Shown piece after piece: positions 1-12,105 of a stretch of DNA of 64,000 nt. Under the pieces are notes generated by a model. That model had not been told where the DNA came from and searched no databases. It saw only the letters and a list, made by a program, of their open reading frames with translations. How positions within the stretch are numbered: position 1 is the stretch's first letter; each line of letters opens with the position of its first letter. The DNA comes from Cunninghamella blakesleeana (Eukaryota > Mucoromycota > Mucoromycetes > Mucorales > Cunninghamellaceae): assembly GCA_017871115.1 (NCBI GenBank), contig JAFCIZ010000007.1, positions 1,426,001 through 1,490,000 of the forward strand, given 5' to 3'. Both the position numbers and the translations under genes were made by a program.

Positions 1-1980
1 GCCATTGGGTTTTATCAAGAAACTCAACAACATGATGATCAAGTCTATCACAAAATGGAAAGAGCTTTAGCTAACCAATTAAAAGATCATCATCAACAAC
101 AACAGCAAGACCATCGTCAATCTCCTTCTTCTGATGAATCGGATAATGATTTAACCTCTTCTCCTTCTTCATCTATTCTTCCTCAACAACAACAAGCAAT
201 TTCTAAAGAAAAAAAGCAATCCATGGAATTATCTTCTCAAAAATCAAAATACGAACAAAACGTAAGTAAAAATTAATAGATATAAATTATTCTTGTATAT
301 TTATGAAGCCTATATTCATTATTATTTTATCTTTTTATTTATTTATTTATATCTTATAGATTTCTAGTAATAACAAAAGTAAAATAATGAACAGTTATAT
401 AATACAAACAACATATATTTTTTCAATTACTCATTATCATTTTTTCTTTTCTTTTTTCCTCATTCTTTTTTTTTTTTTACTTTTATATGATAGAACAATA
501 TTTAAATAAAAAGGAAGCACCAACACACGCCAATGAACGATTTTATGCTGAACTTGGTATTGAACCTCCTAGAGCTTCACCAACACAAAATGGATCACCC
601 CAATCCGCCAGAGATTATGATATTAAGCGTAAATTAAGTGCAAAGAAACGAGAAAAGAAGGATGAAAAACCAAAAGAATCTTTAGTTGCCTCTCCTGGAA
701 CAGTGAAACAACGCGTTCCTAAAGAAAAAAAGACGGGTATGAAGGATTCAGAAGTGATTGCTAAATTACAAACTATTTGTACTGAAGCTGATCCTAATAA
801 AATTTACCGAAATATGACAAAAATTGGTCAAGGGTAAATAAAATAAATAATAATAATTATATAAAAATACATTGCTAGACTTTTTTATTTTAATCTAATT
901 TGTGAAATTTTATTTTTATTTTATAAATATAACTTAATAGTGCTTCAGGTGGTGTTTTTATTGCACATACATCTAATAGTGATTTACCAGTAGCGATCAA
1001 ACAAATGAATTTAGAACAACAGCCCAAGAAAGAATTAATCATTAATGAAATTTTAGTCATGAAAGAATCACAACATAAAAATATTGTCAACTTTATCGAC
1101 TCTTATCTCTGGAAAGGTGATTTATGGGTCATTATGGAATATATGGAAGGTGGTAGTTTAACGGATGTGGTCACCAATAATATGATGATGGAAGGTCAAA
1201 TTGCTGCTGTTTGTAAAGAAGTTTTAGAAGGGTTACAACATTTACATTCTAAAGGAGTTATACATCGTGATATAAAGAGTGATAATGTGTTACTTAGTTC
1301 TCGTGGTCAAATTAAACTCAGTATGTTGATAAAAGCTTTTTTTTAAAAAAATAATACTATTCTATTTATATATATATGTCCAGTATAACATATAGCATTA
1401 TTAATATCTTTTATTTTATTTTTTTATCTTAAAAATAATAGCTGATTTTGGTTTCTGTGCTCAATTAAATGATACTCAAGCTAAACGTACAACTATGGTT
1501 GGAACACCTTATTGGGTAAGATAAAAAAAAATAAAACAAATCAATAATGAAAAATGAATAAATAATGATGTATAAATATACTATTTATTTATTTATTATG
1601 ATGTTTATTTTTGGATGGATGGTAAATGAATTTAGATGGCACCTGAAGTAGTAACAAGAAAAGAATATGGCCCTAAAGTAGATATCTGGTCCTTAGGTAT
1701 TATGGCTATTGAAATGGTAGAAGGGGAACCACCTTACCTTAACGAAAATCCTTTAAGAGCTCTTTATTTAATTGCTAATAATGGTACACCTAAATTACAA
1801 GATCCCGAAGCACTATCACCTCTTTTCCGTGATTTCTTGGCTCGTAGTTTATCTGTTGAGGTAGATGTAAGACCTACTGCTTCTGAATTATTAAAACATC
1901 CATTTTTAAAGTGTGCAGATCCTTTACCTTCTTTGGCTCCTTTAATTCGAGCTGCTAGAGAAGCTGCAAGACGTGATTAA
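1..1980 (+). CDS. PAK-family (Ste20/Cla4-type) Ser/Thr kinase, 5'-truncated by the window
   Basis: Model: join(<1..261, 360..378, 494..833, 941..1320, 1442..1515, 1636..1980), which gives 472 residues after the window edge, with every junction in phase. The first residues (AIGFYQETQ) look like the end of a CRIB/p21-binding domain; a Q- and S-rich linker follows, then a complete kinase domain at about residues 200-455. Visible motifs are the glycine loop IGQGASGGVF, VAIK lysine (about K227), HRDIKSDN (D317), DFG (335-337), and GTPYWMAPE, the PAK/Ste20 activation-segment signature. PAK kinases bind Cdc42/Rac-GTP and act in polarity, septins and MAPK cascades. Exon 2 is only 19 nt; skipping it would shift the frame. 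Whether this is Cla4 (PH plus CRIB) or Ste20 depends on the missing N-terminus. The downstream neighbour is convergent. Confidence 0.93.
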
Positions 1981-2402
1981 TTTATTCTATTTTATTTCTT
2001 TTTTTTTTTGATTATCTATCCTTTTATTATTATTATTACTATTATTATTATAACTTCATTTTTTTTCCAATTACTTCATATCCTTCCCTCCTTTTATTTT
2101 TACTATTTTTTTTAACATTATAGTTTATCATCACTATATATTCTATACTATTACTGTTTTATTATTACTCTTATTATTTTTATCATTACTATTTTTTTTT
2201 TATTATTATTATTATAATATTTTTTTTATTGCTATTTATATCTATTTATATATAATGATGTTTGATTATTTATATTTTTATTTGTTGTAAATGGTATCAA
2301 AAGACACCAAAAAGAAAAAAGAAAAAAAAGATAAATGTAGAGAATGGAAACAAAAAAAAAAGCTAATCTATGTATTGAATCCTATATTATGATACCATTC
2401 AT
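1981..2402. other. Intergenic, convergent 3' ends (PAK / AlkB-like)
   Basis: This 422-bp stretch holds only T-rich and ATT-repeat low-complexity sequence that must include both 3' UTRs. No ORF or RNA gene is visible. Confidence 0.6.
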
Positions 2403-3299
2403 CTATGACCCATCTACTTTTTTATAACGAAGTGATACACTGACCCTTTTACCTCGTACGATAGTTTCGTCATTTATTACATCAAACATACGTTCTATAA
2501 TACCATGTTCAAATTCATATCGTGCAGCCGAATGTAATAATAAGATATCCCCAGGCCTTAATAAAATGTCCCTTTGTTGATGACCAGATTCCTCTTTTGA
2601 AACCCCATCAATGGTTGCATATCCTTGTTCCATTGATTCTTTTGTTGCTGGCTTCATTGTCATACAAACGCTTGATAAAAGGGATAAAATAGCAATACCA
2701 TCCTCATATCTGAAATTGAATAATAAATGATAAATGATAATAAAAAAATACATTTATATAATTAGTATACTTGAGCTATTTTCATGGTATACACATTGAT
2801 ATAACCTACTGTAATAAATCTACATGACTAATGATACCTTCGCCTAAATATTATTAATAATAATGATAGTATAATAATAATAATAATATGAAATAAAAGA
2901 AGAAATATTATAATGATATATCTCTAGAGTAAGTGGCTGTATACCTTGTTCATAATAGTTGATTGAAGCTTGATTAAAAAGAGGTTGTCGTTGTCTAATA
3001 TGGGAGGGAAAAAATGAATAATGCTGTATCTTATCAGCCACTTTTTGTAAAAAAGGATCCAGCTTCCCAAATTGTAAATATTGGTTTGTTTCTGTTCCAA
3101 AATTGTCAAGTAAAGAATATAATAAATTTATTTGTTGCTCATGAGTTAAAGCATTATGCCATAATATCAATCCAGGAATATCATCAAAAGTTTCTATATC
3201 ACTGCTATTGATAGCAGTAGTGGTAAATGTTTTTTTTTGTGCATCATCATCATCATTATATTCTTCATCATCAGAACCAAACAATTCATTCCAATCCAT
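2403..3299 (-). CDS. AlkB-like 2-oxoglutarate/Fe(II) dioxygenase
   Basis: Model: complement(join(2403..2709, 2810..2843, 2945..3299)), 231 residues. The start is the ATG at 3299; an upstream in-frame TTG is not used. The 34-nt middle exon carries the iron-binding HVD (H125, D127) in the context GEGIISHVDLLQ. The last exon has the second iron ligand in the ARYEFEHGI context and an Arg-rich C-terminus (RGKRVSVSLRY), which fits the 2OG-binding Arg region of AlkB homologues. The length matches small ALKBH proteins. Family members oxidatively demethylate nucleic acids or proteins; the substrate here cannot be read from sequence. The acidic N-terminus (DDEEYNDDDD) is non-catalytic. It is convergent with the PAK kinase gene. 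Confidence 0.85.
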
Positions 3300-4842
3300 T
3301 ATATCCAACTATTTAATTATACTTTTTAAACAAATAAATAAAATCAACGGAAAGAAAGTTATCAAAACTTAATATTTACTTTTTTAAAAAAATATTTTTT
3401 AACTCCAACTGTATGGTACCTCAAATTTAATCGAAAATTCATCCTTCTTTCCTTTTTTAACTTTTTCTTTCATTTGACAAGTATATATGCCCATCCTCTA
3501 GTATACTAGGTGCTATGAAAATTCCTACATATGTTAAATAAATAAGCGTTGCGATGCGATGAAATAAAAATATCGAGTGACAAAAAAAAAAAAATTGATG
3601 GGATAATTATTTTAAAATCACGCCATTAATTATTACTGTAATAATACGTAATAATTATTACCCAGATTGATGGATTTATGTTCATACATAAGCACATGCA
3701 ATCAACCAATGAAATGAATAAACTATTATTTTTTGTTTTCTCCCTCAAACGATTATATTTATTTATTTTACATAAGATCAAGTATCAACCCACCATCATA
3801 TAAACAACCCCAAAACTCTATTATTCACTTTTACTATATTTGGCCTAATTAACAAATCCCCCGATATAAAACTTGGCAAAATCAATATTTTAAAAAGGAA
3901 ATCGCATGCTTAATATTTTTTTTTTGATGCATGTATTATTCAAAATTAAATAATATAATTTCAAATAATACATACCTATTTTTATTTTATTTGACAATCG
4001 GATATAAATGAGGTTTAATAAATTAAACGTTAATTTAAAGGAAAAAAAGGATGATATAGGAGAAGATGAGTGAGTGAGAGAAAGGGTTAAAAAAAAAAAA
4101 TTCAAAAAAAAAAAAATGTACAAAAAAAAAAATGAATCGAAATTTGCTGATGGTAAATAAAGAGTGCGAGTAGAGATGATAAATAAATAATAAAAAAAGG
4201 AAGAGAATGAAAGAGTGATAATAAAAATAAAAATAAATAATAAATCAATATAAAAGTTCCCTTATCCATAAAACATATAAAGGATATTATAATGGGAAAC
4301 ATTGAAATGATTAAATATAAAAATGTATAAGTAAATATAAAAATATAAACTATGATAAAAATAATAAAATGGAAAAAACAGCAAAAATGGAAACAAAAAA
4401 AAATATTATACAATTAAAAAAAAAGAGGATGATAATGGAGTAAGAGAGAGAGGAGGAGGAGGAGGAGGAGGAGGAGGAGGAGGAGGAGGGAAGAGTGTAT
4501 GTGTGAGAGTATGGAGATTATTTAAATAAGTATAATAGAAATAAAGGATAATAAGAGTTTAAAAATAAATGAATAAGGGGATATTTTTACAAAATGTCGA
4601 TAATAATAATAATAGAAATAAAATAGTGAACCATCTCCATAAATAAAACGCTTCAAAAAAAAGGATAAAAGTAAAAAATAAAAAAAAATATACAAAAGGA
4701 AAAAACAAAAATAGTAAAAAAGTAAAAAGTAAATAATAGTAATAAAGTAAAAAAAAAAAAAAGGGTATGAAGTGAATAAATATAAGAAGAATGGTTCCAA
4801 CCAACACCTTGTTGTAAAAATGAGAAAATGGTAATAAAAAAT
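3300..4842. other. Long intergenic stretch, purine-rich on the + strand
   Basis: This 1.5-kb stretch contains the upstream region of the AlkB-like gene and the probable 3' UTR of the decapping-activator gene. From about 4020 the + strand is strongly A/G-rich, with a (GGA)n tract at 4450-4490. The reading frames here are low-complexity Phe/Leu/Tyr strings typical of T-rich noncoding DNA. No gene was recognised. Confidence 0.5.
4450..4490. repeat. (GGA)n microsatellite
   Basis: About 13 uninterrupted GGA/GAG units lie in a purine-rich region downstream of the decapping-activator stop codon. In that gene's transcript this would read as a CUCC pyrimidine tract. Confidence 0.95.
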
Positions 4843-5987
4843 CTAAGAAGCAGCTTCCAATTTAAGCATGGATCGAAGATCACGTTGGATTTGAGATAAG
4901 GTATGATCCACAGGAGGATGAGACATAACCATAGGAGATAAAGGAAGTTGACGACGAGGAGCCAATAAATTCATCAAGTCTCTTGATTGTTGTTGTAAAT
5001 CCATTTGATGAAAATGAGGAGGAGGGAGAGGATGTTGTTGATGATGATGGACAGGAAGGTGAGGATGAGGAAGAGGATATTGTTGATGATGACGATGAGG
5101 ATGAGGAGGGATAACTTCCATAAAGAAGATGTCATCATTATGAGAAGAAAATGATGGTGACGAAGAAGAAGCTTCTTGATGAACAGAAGGAGGTGAGGGT
5201 TGAGATTCACTTAAAGAGGGTAAAGGAAGACAACTAGGAGCAGGAGCATTATTAAATGTGGGACCAGCATATACCCTTTTATCACCTTGTTGACGACGGG
5301 GTGGGCTAAAAAAAAAAAAAAGAAAATCAATTAAACCATTCATATATTCATATAAATATAAATATATAAATGAAAAAATCTATACCTTTTCTTAGCCAAG
5401 GGAGGGAAAGAAGCAGGGCTAGGAAGGTTGGGTTTCTTTTTAAAGGATTTTTGCTCCATTCGACCTGTATCAGAATCATCAGAGGATTCATTAGAAGATG
5501 AAGAAGATACAGGAGGACTAGCACTTAAAAGGTCAACTTGAGAAGTATGAAGAGCTTCAGTCATAGATACAATTTCTTTTCTACGTTCTACTCTACGTAC
5601 TTTGACTGGCATAACATTACGACGTTGTTGTTGATGATGTTGATGATGATGAGGTTTTTGTTGTTGTTGTTGGATTTTATTGTTATTATTATTCATAACA
5701 TGACTTGAAGGTTGTTGTTGAGATTTTACCTTCTTTTTTACTTGTTTGTTATTGTTATTTGTTACAACGGCAAGTTCTTGTTTTTCATTAATAGGACTAG
5801 GTTGTTGTTTTTTTGACTTTGGCTTTGAGGATTTATTATTATGATGCTGAGGTTCTTTGACGAGAGACTTGGGACCAGCCTTTGAATGATTATTATTATT
5901 ATTATTATTATGTTTTGAAACAGAAGGAGTAGGTAAAACAATGTTATAGTTGGTCATATTCTTTTGGGTCAATGAATGGTTGGTCAT
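4843..5987 (-). CDS. Edc1/PNRC-type enhancer of mRNA decapping
   Basis: Model: complement(join(4843..5305, 5386..5987)), 354 residues, one intron with canonical GT-AG. Most of the protein is disordered Q/N/H/S/P-rich sequence with basic patches. The diagnostic segment is at residues 213-232: a YAGPTF motif followed by APAPSCLPLPSL. In Edc1 and PNRC proteins the YAGxxF element is the Dcp2-activating motif and the following LPxP proline-rich stretch binds the Dcp1 EVH1 domain (established family knowledge). The C-terminus has a short amphipathic element ending DLRSMLKLEAAS. The inferred role is a cytoplasmic/P-body co-activator of Dcp1-Dcp2 decapping. Apart from the motif the sequence is unalignable low complexity, so the assignment rests on that short segment. 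Confidence 0.8.
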
Positions 5988-7632
5988 GATAAGAATAAAA
6001 ATATTTATATTTGAAAAAAAAGAGATGAAATGGTTTTTTTAAAAAATATGTTTTTTTTTTTTGTAAAGGTTTTTTTTTTTAAATAGTTTTTTTTTTTTAG
6101 TATAAAGTGAAAAAAAAAAGAGATGAAAGTAAAAATAAATGAAATTAAAAAAAATAATATGAGAAAATAGTAAAAATGTTTTTATAGCATTCGTTTGTTT
6201 GTTGAAGAAAAAAAAAAAGAAGAAAAAGAGAAAAAAATAAAAAGGACTTTTTTTTTTTTTAAAAGTGAGACCAAAATTTTTTTATAAATACGTAATATAT
6301 AAAATTGATTGGTTCAATTTTTTTTAAAATTCGCTATCCGAATTCAAATTCCGGTAGGTTTTTTTTCTTTTTTTGTTTAATTGGCCCTTTAGGCTCTCCA
6401 GCCCATTTTAGGGCTAATGGGAAGAAGATTATAATGTTTTGCCGTCCTTTGTGTGAAAAACAATAAAAATATATAAAACTATTACTATTATATTTTTATA
6501 AAAAATATAAATATTATAATTTTATGATATTGAGTTATTGTCTAATAAAAATATATAATAAGGATTGTTTAGTTATTACTATATTCGCCGGTTTCAAAAT
6601 AAAAAGTGAACCTTTTTTTAATAATAATTTTAATGAGTACTTTTACATATTATAACTAAATAATATTAAGTTACATATTATTATTATCAATATTATTACT
6701 ATTACTATTATTATTGTTGTTATCATTATTATTCTCTATATGCTTCTAATCTTTATAAACGTAAAATAATTATTAATGTATGTAGAAAACTATTTACGTA
6801 CTTATTATATATTTTTATCCAAATATAGAAATCAACAGCTTTTTTTTATTATTATTCATTCGTTACATTATAAAAGCCATGCGACTGGTACAATCCATCT
6901 TTGAAATAAGAACCTTTTTTTTTTCCTTAATGAAAGGTTTATATTAAAAAAATAAAGGATGAAACTTTCCCTTGTTATCATTATGCAAAAACGAGGACTT
7001 TTTATTTTTCCTATTTTTTTTTTTTCTTTGGTAGAGAATGAAAGAATAATTTCGGGATTTATGACTTGTAAGTCGAGAATCATTTTCCTTTTTTCTGGAA
7101 CATTAACAATGATAAATAGTACGAAAATATTTCGTTATCGTATTTACATAAAAAAATCATATTATATATTTATGTTCTCCGATGCATTTATTATGATATG
7201 AATGAACTTGCAATAAACATAAAAACAGAGATGGCCGTCGGCGTTTTAATATATGTTGTGAGATAGTTTATTGTATTTTTGGTGTAGCAAAGCACTACAT
7301 CTAAACTTTTTAGTTACACTATAAAAAAAATCATCTGTCTAATTCTTATAAGAAAAAAAGAAAAAAATGAATGATTTTTTTAAAGGCTCCTCAAATCCAA
7401 CCCCTTTCTTTCTTTTATTATTTTAACAGCTTTCACCTTTTTTTTTATTTTATTTTACTCCTTTTTCTTTTAAACTTTTTTTTTTACAAGTCAAAAAATT
7501 ACTTTTTTAATTTTCTTTGTTCTCTCTCTCTCTCTCTCTCTCTTTTTATTTATTTTTTATCTTCTATTACTTTATTTATTTCTTTATTTCTTTATAATAT
7601 TTGTACATATTTTTTTTTTTTTAATAATATTA
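5988..7632. other. Divergent intergenic region (decapping activator / CLIP-like)
   Basis: This 1.6-kb stretch has several long T-tracts, some running directly into A-tracts (about 6050-6110 and 6249-6264), next to the decapping-activator start. A pyrimidine-rich leader with a (TC)n run precedes the CLIP-like ATG. Short ORFs on both strands at 6868-7201 overlap antisense and have no family features. Confidence 0.5.
7520..7543. repeat. (TC)n tract in the CLIP-like 5' leader
   Basis: An uninterrupted TC dinucleotide run of about 12 units sits about 90 bp upstream of the ATG at 7633. It is likely part of the pyrimidine-rich promoter/leader. Confidence 0.9.
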
Positions 7633-9587
7633 ATGTCAAAAGTACCAAAATCACCATTCGAATTCAATCTGTCACGAAGAAGAAATATACAAACTAAACC
7701 AGTACCAGATATAAAAACAAATGATGAACCTTATGTAGGTGATAGAGTACTTATTGAAGGAAAACAAGTTTACGGTACACTTAGATATGTAGGTCCTATT
7801 GATATTAAACCTGGGATATGGGCTGGTATTGAGTTGGATGAATCTGGAACTGGAAAAAATGATGGTTCTGTCAATGGGTAATATATTAAAAATAAAAATT
7901 AAAAAATAAAAATGAGATATATATATAAATCAAACTATAATCTTTTGTTACACTGCTTGTTATCTTAAAAATTTATTATTATCCTATTTCTCCCCTCTCC
8001 CCCCACAAAAATACATAAAATACATACTTCATGATCGATCACCTCATCTTTTTTTTTTAAAAAAAAAAAAGATAACGAAAAAAAAAATCGTTTATAAAAT
8101 AGAATGATTTAATTAATCTTCTTCTTTTTATTTTTAATTTTTTTCTCATAGAACTTATTACTTTAATTGTCCAGCTAATAGTGGTATTTTTGTACTAAAA
8201 ACCAAAGTGATCTTAGTAAATCGGAATTCAATAAATATAAATTCATCACCAACAACACCTTCGCCAACCAAATCAATGAATTCTATATCAATGAGAAAAA
8301 AGTGGATGAACAAAAATAGTCAACGCACAGTCAGTAAAATATTTAATGTAACACCAACCGTGTCAACCACGAATAATATAAATGAAAAGGTAGTACAACA
8401 CCAACAACAACAGCTACAAATTGACGAAGAATTCGATCAAATTCAAAAACTACAGCATTATATTCATCAACTTGAATGTAATCAACAACAATTAAAAAAT
8501 GAATTAAATGAAAAAGAAAAATTACTCATGAATGAAAAAGAAACTCACCAAAAGGAAATCAACCATTATCAAGTCAGACTTGGAAGAGAACAACACAAAG
8601 TCTATGAATTAAAAAAAGAACGTGATCAATTCTTTCAAAAGGTACAAGATCTCGATCATATTTCTATTCAAAAAACTCAACTCGCTGAACAATTACAAGC
8701 CAATGAAAAACATGTGCAACAATTAGAATCCTCTTCTTTGGAACAAAAGAATACTATTTTACAGTTAAGAAAGGAATCTAACCAGTTATTAGAACAACAA
8801 AGTGAATTAATTCATGAATTACAAAAGGAAAGATACGAACATGATCAATCAAAATCTAGCATGAAACAAATCGAACAATTGTGTCAATTATTAATGGATC
8901 CTTTGGATGTGAAACGGCCTGGTTTGGCATTAGCCGACCAACTAAAACAATCACAACATCAGTTAAAACAAATCATTGAAAAATCAAAAGTATTGATTGA
9001 TGAAAAACAACATCACCAACGTGAAGTTAATCGTTTACATCGTGATATTTCTAATTTAGAAGCCTTGATTGAAACCAAAGTATTTAAAGAATCAGATTTA
9101 TTAGAATCTTTGGAATTAGAAAAACAGTGCAATAAACAATTACAACAAGAATTAAAAAATTTAAAAAAAACATCGTCAACAAAAAGAAAAAACGGGAAAA
9201 AATCAAACAACAGCAATAATAATAAGCAACCAACAGTTATCATTGATCCTCGGTGGACTATTGGTAGTGGTGGTACCTTAACAACTGCTTCTACTTTATC
9301 TGATCTTGATGATGATGTGATTCCTCCTTATTGTGAAATATGTGAAACTGTAGGGCATGACTTAATGTCTTGTATTCATATTATGAATCATTCTGTCACT
9401 AAATTATCAAAACTTCATATGGTAAGTCATTAGAAAAATGAAGAAACAGAAAAAAAATAAAAAAAGGTTTCATATAAAAAACAAGTTTGATGTTCATTCT
9501 TATGGGGTATTAATATTTCTTCTTTTTTTTTTTTTTCATTAGGACACATTATCTCCTATTCATCATCAAATACTCCCCTCCATATGA
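7633..9587 (+). CDS. CLIP-170/Bik1/Tip1-like microtubule plus-end protein
   Basis: Model: join(7633..7877, 8152..9421, 9543..9587), 519 residues. The CAP-Gly domain spans about residues 35-101 and includes the EB1/tubulin-tail-binding GKNDG motif at 74-78. An S/T-rich linker follows, then a long coiled coil (about 150-430) rich in Q, E, K and L. A CCHC zinc knuckle, CX2CX4HX4C, lies at about 476-489 (CEICETVGHDLMSC). CAP-Gly plus coiled coil plus knuckle is the CLIP-170 architecture, which tracks growing microtubule ends and recruits dynactin/dynein. The protein ends in ILPSI after a 45-nt last exon. It lacks the acidic-aromatic (EEY/F- or DETF-like) tail that many CLIPs use to bind CAP-Gly domains. 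An unspliced alternative would end VSH shortly after 9421. Confidence 0.92.
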
Positions 9588-11020
9588 TCTACAATCATTA
9601 TATATTATTTTAAAAAAGAATACCCTTAAAATTACGTACAATCATACATTTAATACGTATTTATAAACTTATACTATATATATTATATATCTAATCCTAT
9701 TATTATTATTATTATTATTATTTTCTTCATACCCCCATTTTTTATATATTCTTCTTTTTTTTTAAAATTTTTTTTAATCATCTATAAATAAAAAATTGCA
9801 TTCTATTTTTCATTGACTTCAAAAATCCATTACCTATTAAGGTTAAATGTATATTTCGTAAAAGTTTAATTATTTAAACACTAAATATAGTAATTAATAT
9901 AGTGCTCTTGACACTTTAAATAGATAAGTAAACTGTGAAATTAACAAACAAACTGAAAAAAAAGTAGAAGATAAGGGCTATGCGTAAATAATTTATATAT
10001 ATAAAGTTTATTACTATCAACAAATAAATAAAACATAGATAGTTGTAAATAAAAGATAAGCGATATGTAAGGGTAATCATCTTCAAAAAAAAAAATTGGT
10101 GTAAATGTACACGTACATATGTATCTCAAAAAAATGACAAATAATCTACTTCTCCCCCCAAAAAACTTGCGTTATTTTATATAATCTCTATGACACGCTC
10201 AGTTATAAAGGAAACCATCTAGATGAAACTATAAATTTCTATAAAGTATTACGTGGAATCATTCACTTCGTACTACCTCGATCTGTCTTTTTTTTTTATA
10301 TATTGCGTAAATGATCATCTTTGTCTATCTCCTAAAATGAAAATGAAAAAACCGAAATACTTGACTTTTTACATAACGTGTTTTAAGGATTTAAACTAAT
10401 TGGGCTATCATATCATCCTTGACATCTAAAAAGGCTTTTCTTAATTATTATTTATATATTACTGATCAAATAAAATTAAATTAAATTAAAATAAAAAATG
10501 AAGACAGTGTAATTTATATTATTTAACCTTTTTTTATTTGATGATATTTTTTTATTTATAATACGAATATAGATTAAAGATTATATACTCTACATAATAT
10601 ATATTAGCTACTATTGAGTAGCGATTCAATGAAATGGCGCTATTTGCATATTATTTGAATTTAAGTTTATGAAGATCACCTAACTATATAAATCATAAAA
10701 AAATGTAACTTAGTTTTTATCTTAGTTTATTGCCAACCTGAGCTTGGCTCAAAGTGAAACTGGTTAAGAATGGACATTAAAGTGAGGTAGTCAAAGGGAA
10801 TTCTTTAAATTATTACAATTCTATTATTGTGCAAAAGGTATAATTTAAAATTGCTCTTTATGCACTAATCATATTATGTTTATAGGTAGAGTAGGTATGA
10901 GTTGAATTTTACACAACAAAAAAAAGCGGATTTTAAATATATTTAATTTCACCAGGCGAGTGTTTATTTTTTTTTTTCTTCTTCAACTTTTTTATTATTA
11001 TTGTTAAGCATACATAAAAA
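9588..11020. other. Intergenic, no gene seen
   Basis: This 1.4-kb AT-rich stretch lies between the CLIP-like 3' end and Mic10. It has (TAT)n/(ATT)n runs near 9700 and no coding or structured-RNA signal that I can support. The last ~100 bp, T-rich, should hold the Mic10 promoter. Confidence 0.5.
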
Positions 11021-11677
11021 ATGTCTACTGACAGAAAGATTTCAAGTGAAGAACTTCTTTCAAATAAGGTAACCGAATACTATCAGTCAATCTTATTATC
11101 AATAATATTTACATAAAACTTATATAATGCCAAGAATTTTATTTAATAATAATAGTAATAATTAATATAAACGTGTTTTATTAATTATGAATATATATAG
11201 TGGGATCGAGTTATCTCAAATTTCGTTGTAAAAACTGGTCTTGGTTTAAGTGTAGGTATTGTAGCATCAGCTTTATTATTTAAAAGTAAGTATAGATACA
11301 TGTAAAAAAAATTGATAGATTTGTTTTATTATTATTATTATCTACATATTTTATAAACTTATTACAATTATTCATTTATTATTGTTAATTTTTTTCAAAA
11401 ATATATAAATATCAAAGAACGAACTTGGCCAATTGCAATTGCTTCTGGATGGGGATTTGGTGTAGCTTATGCTGATGCTCAAGTAAAAAAAAAAAAAAAA
11501 GATAATATTATATATGAGTATAATAATGTTTATTAAGGCATATATTTTAAAAATTGAAATACAGAATAGAGATAGTTTTTTAACATATAATTTGTTTATT
11601 TACTTTATTTATAGCGTATCTTCCATCCTTATCACGTACCTGGTGTCGAATTTAAAAAAGAAAAGCCTTCAATTTAG
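11021..11677 (+). CDS. MIC10: MICOS complex subunit Mic10
   Basis: Model: join(11021..11068, 11201..11285, 11418..11482, 11615..11677), 86 residues. The small hairpin protein has two transmembrane segments with glycine-rich motifs: GLGLSVG in the first and SGWGFGVAYADA in the second, joined by a short basic turn containing KKRTWP. This is the Mic10 (Mos1/MINOS1) signature; the Gly motifs drive oligomerisation that bends the inner mitochondrial membrane at crista junctions. The length matches the family (about 75-100 aa). Four tiny exons explain why no single ORF is obvious here. The C-terminal tail (FHPYHVPGVEF) is also family-like. Confidence 0.92.
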
Positions 11678-12105
11678 ATAACAATATAAACATCATACTT
11701 ACACATAATAAATTTTTATCACTATGCAATTTTTTTACTAAAGAAAAAAAAAAAAATAGGATGTGACGTGGTATTCGATCTCCCTCTTTTTAAAAAAATC
11801 AACCCAATTTTTTTATTATCATTTTTTTTCTTTTTCTCACTCTTTTTTTCAGTTGTAATAAAAAAGTTCCACATTTTTTTTTACACTGTAATCTTTGTTG
11901 TATATATATATATATATATATATTAATACATATAACTTTTCTTTCCTTTTTTTTTATTATTACAAGTTATTTTATTTATTATCGATATCATTTTATTTAT
12001 AATTTGTTTTATTATTATTTAAACAATATTCACACAAACTAAATATAAAAAAGTAAAAGTTTAACATCTATTTCATTGTTTTAAACTCTCTACAGCTTTG
12101 AATTT
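11678..12105. other. Intergenic between Mic10 and SNF5
   Basis: This 428-bp T-rich stretch has a (TA)n run at about 11898-11923. It would contain the Mic10 3' UTR and SNF5 promoter. No other feature was seen. Confidence 0.5.

Noticed and set aside
4102..4883. Several minus-strand frames of 76-103 codons rich in F, Y, I and L
   Set aside because: They lie in A/G-rich (T/C-rich on the minus strand) DNA where stop codons are rare by composition; no domain, and they overlap each other.
6300..6365. Sequence with TTCAAATTCC resembling a tRNA T-loop
   Set aside because: Flanking bases do not form a T-stem and there are no A and B boxes at proper spacing.
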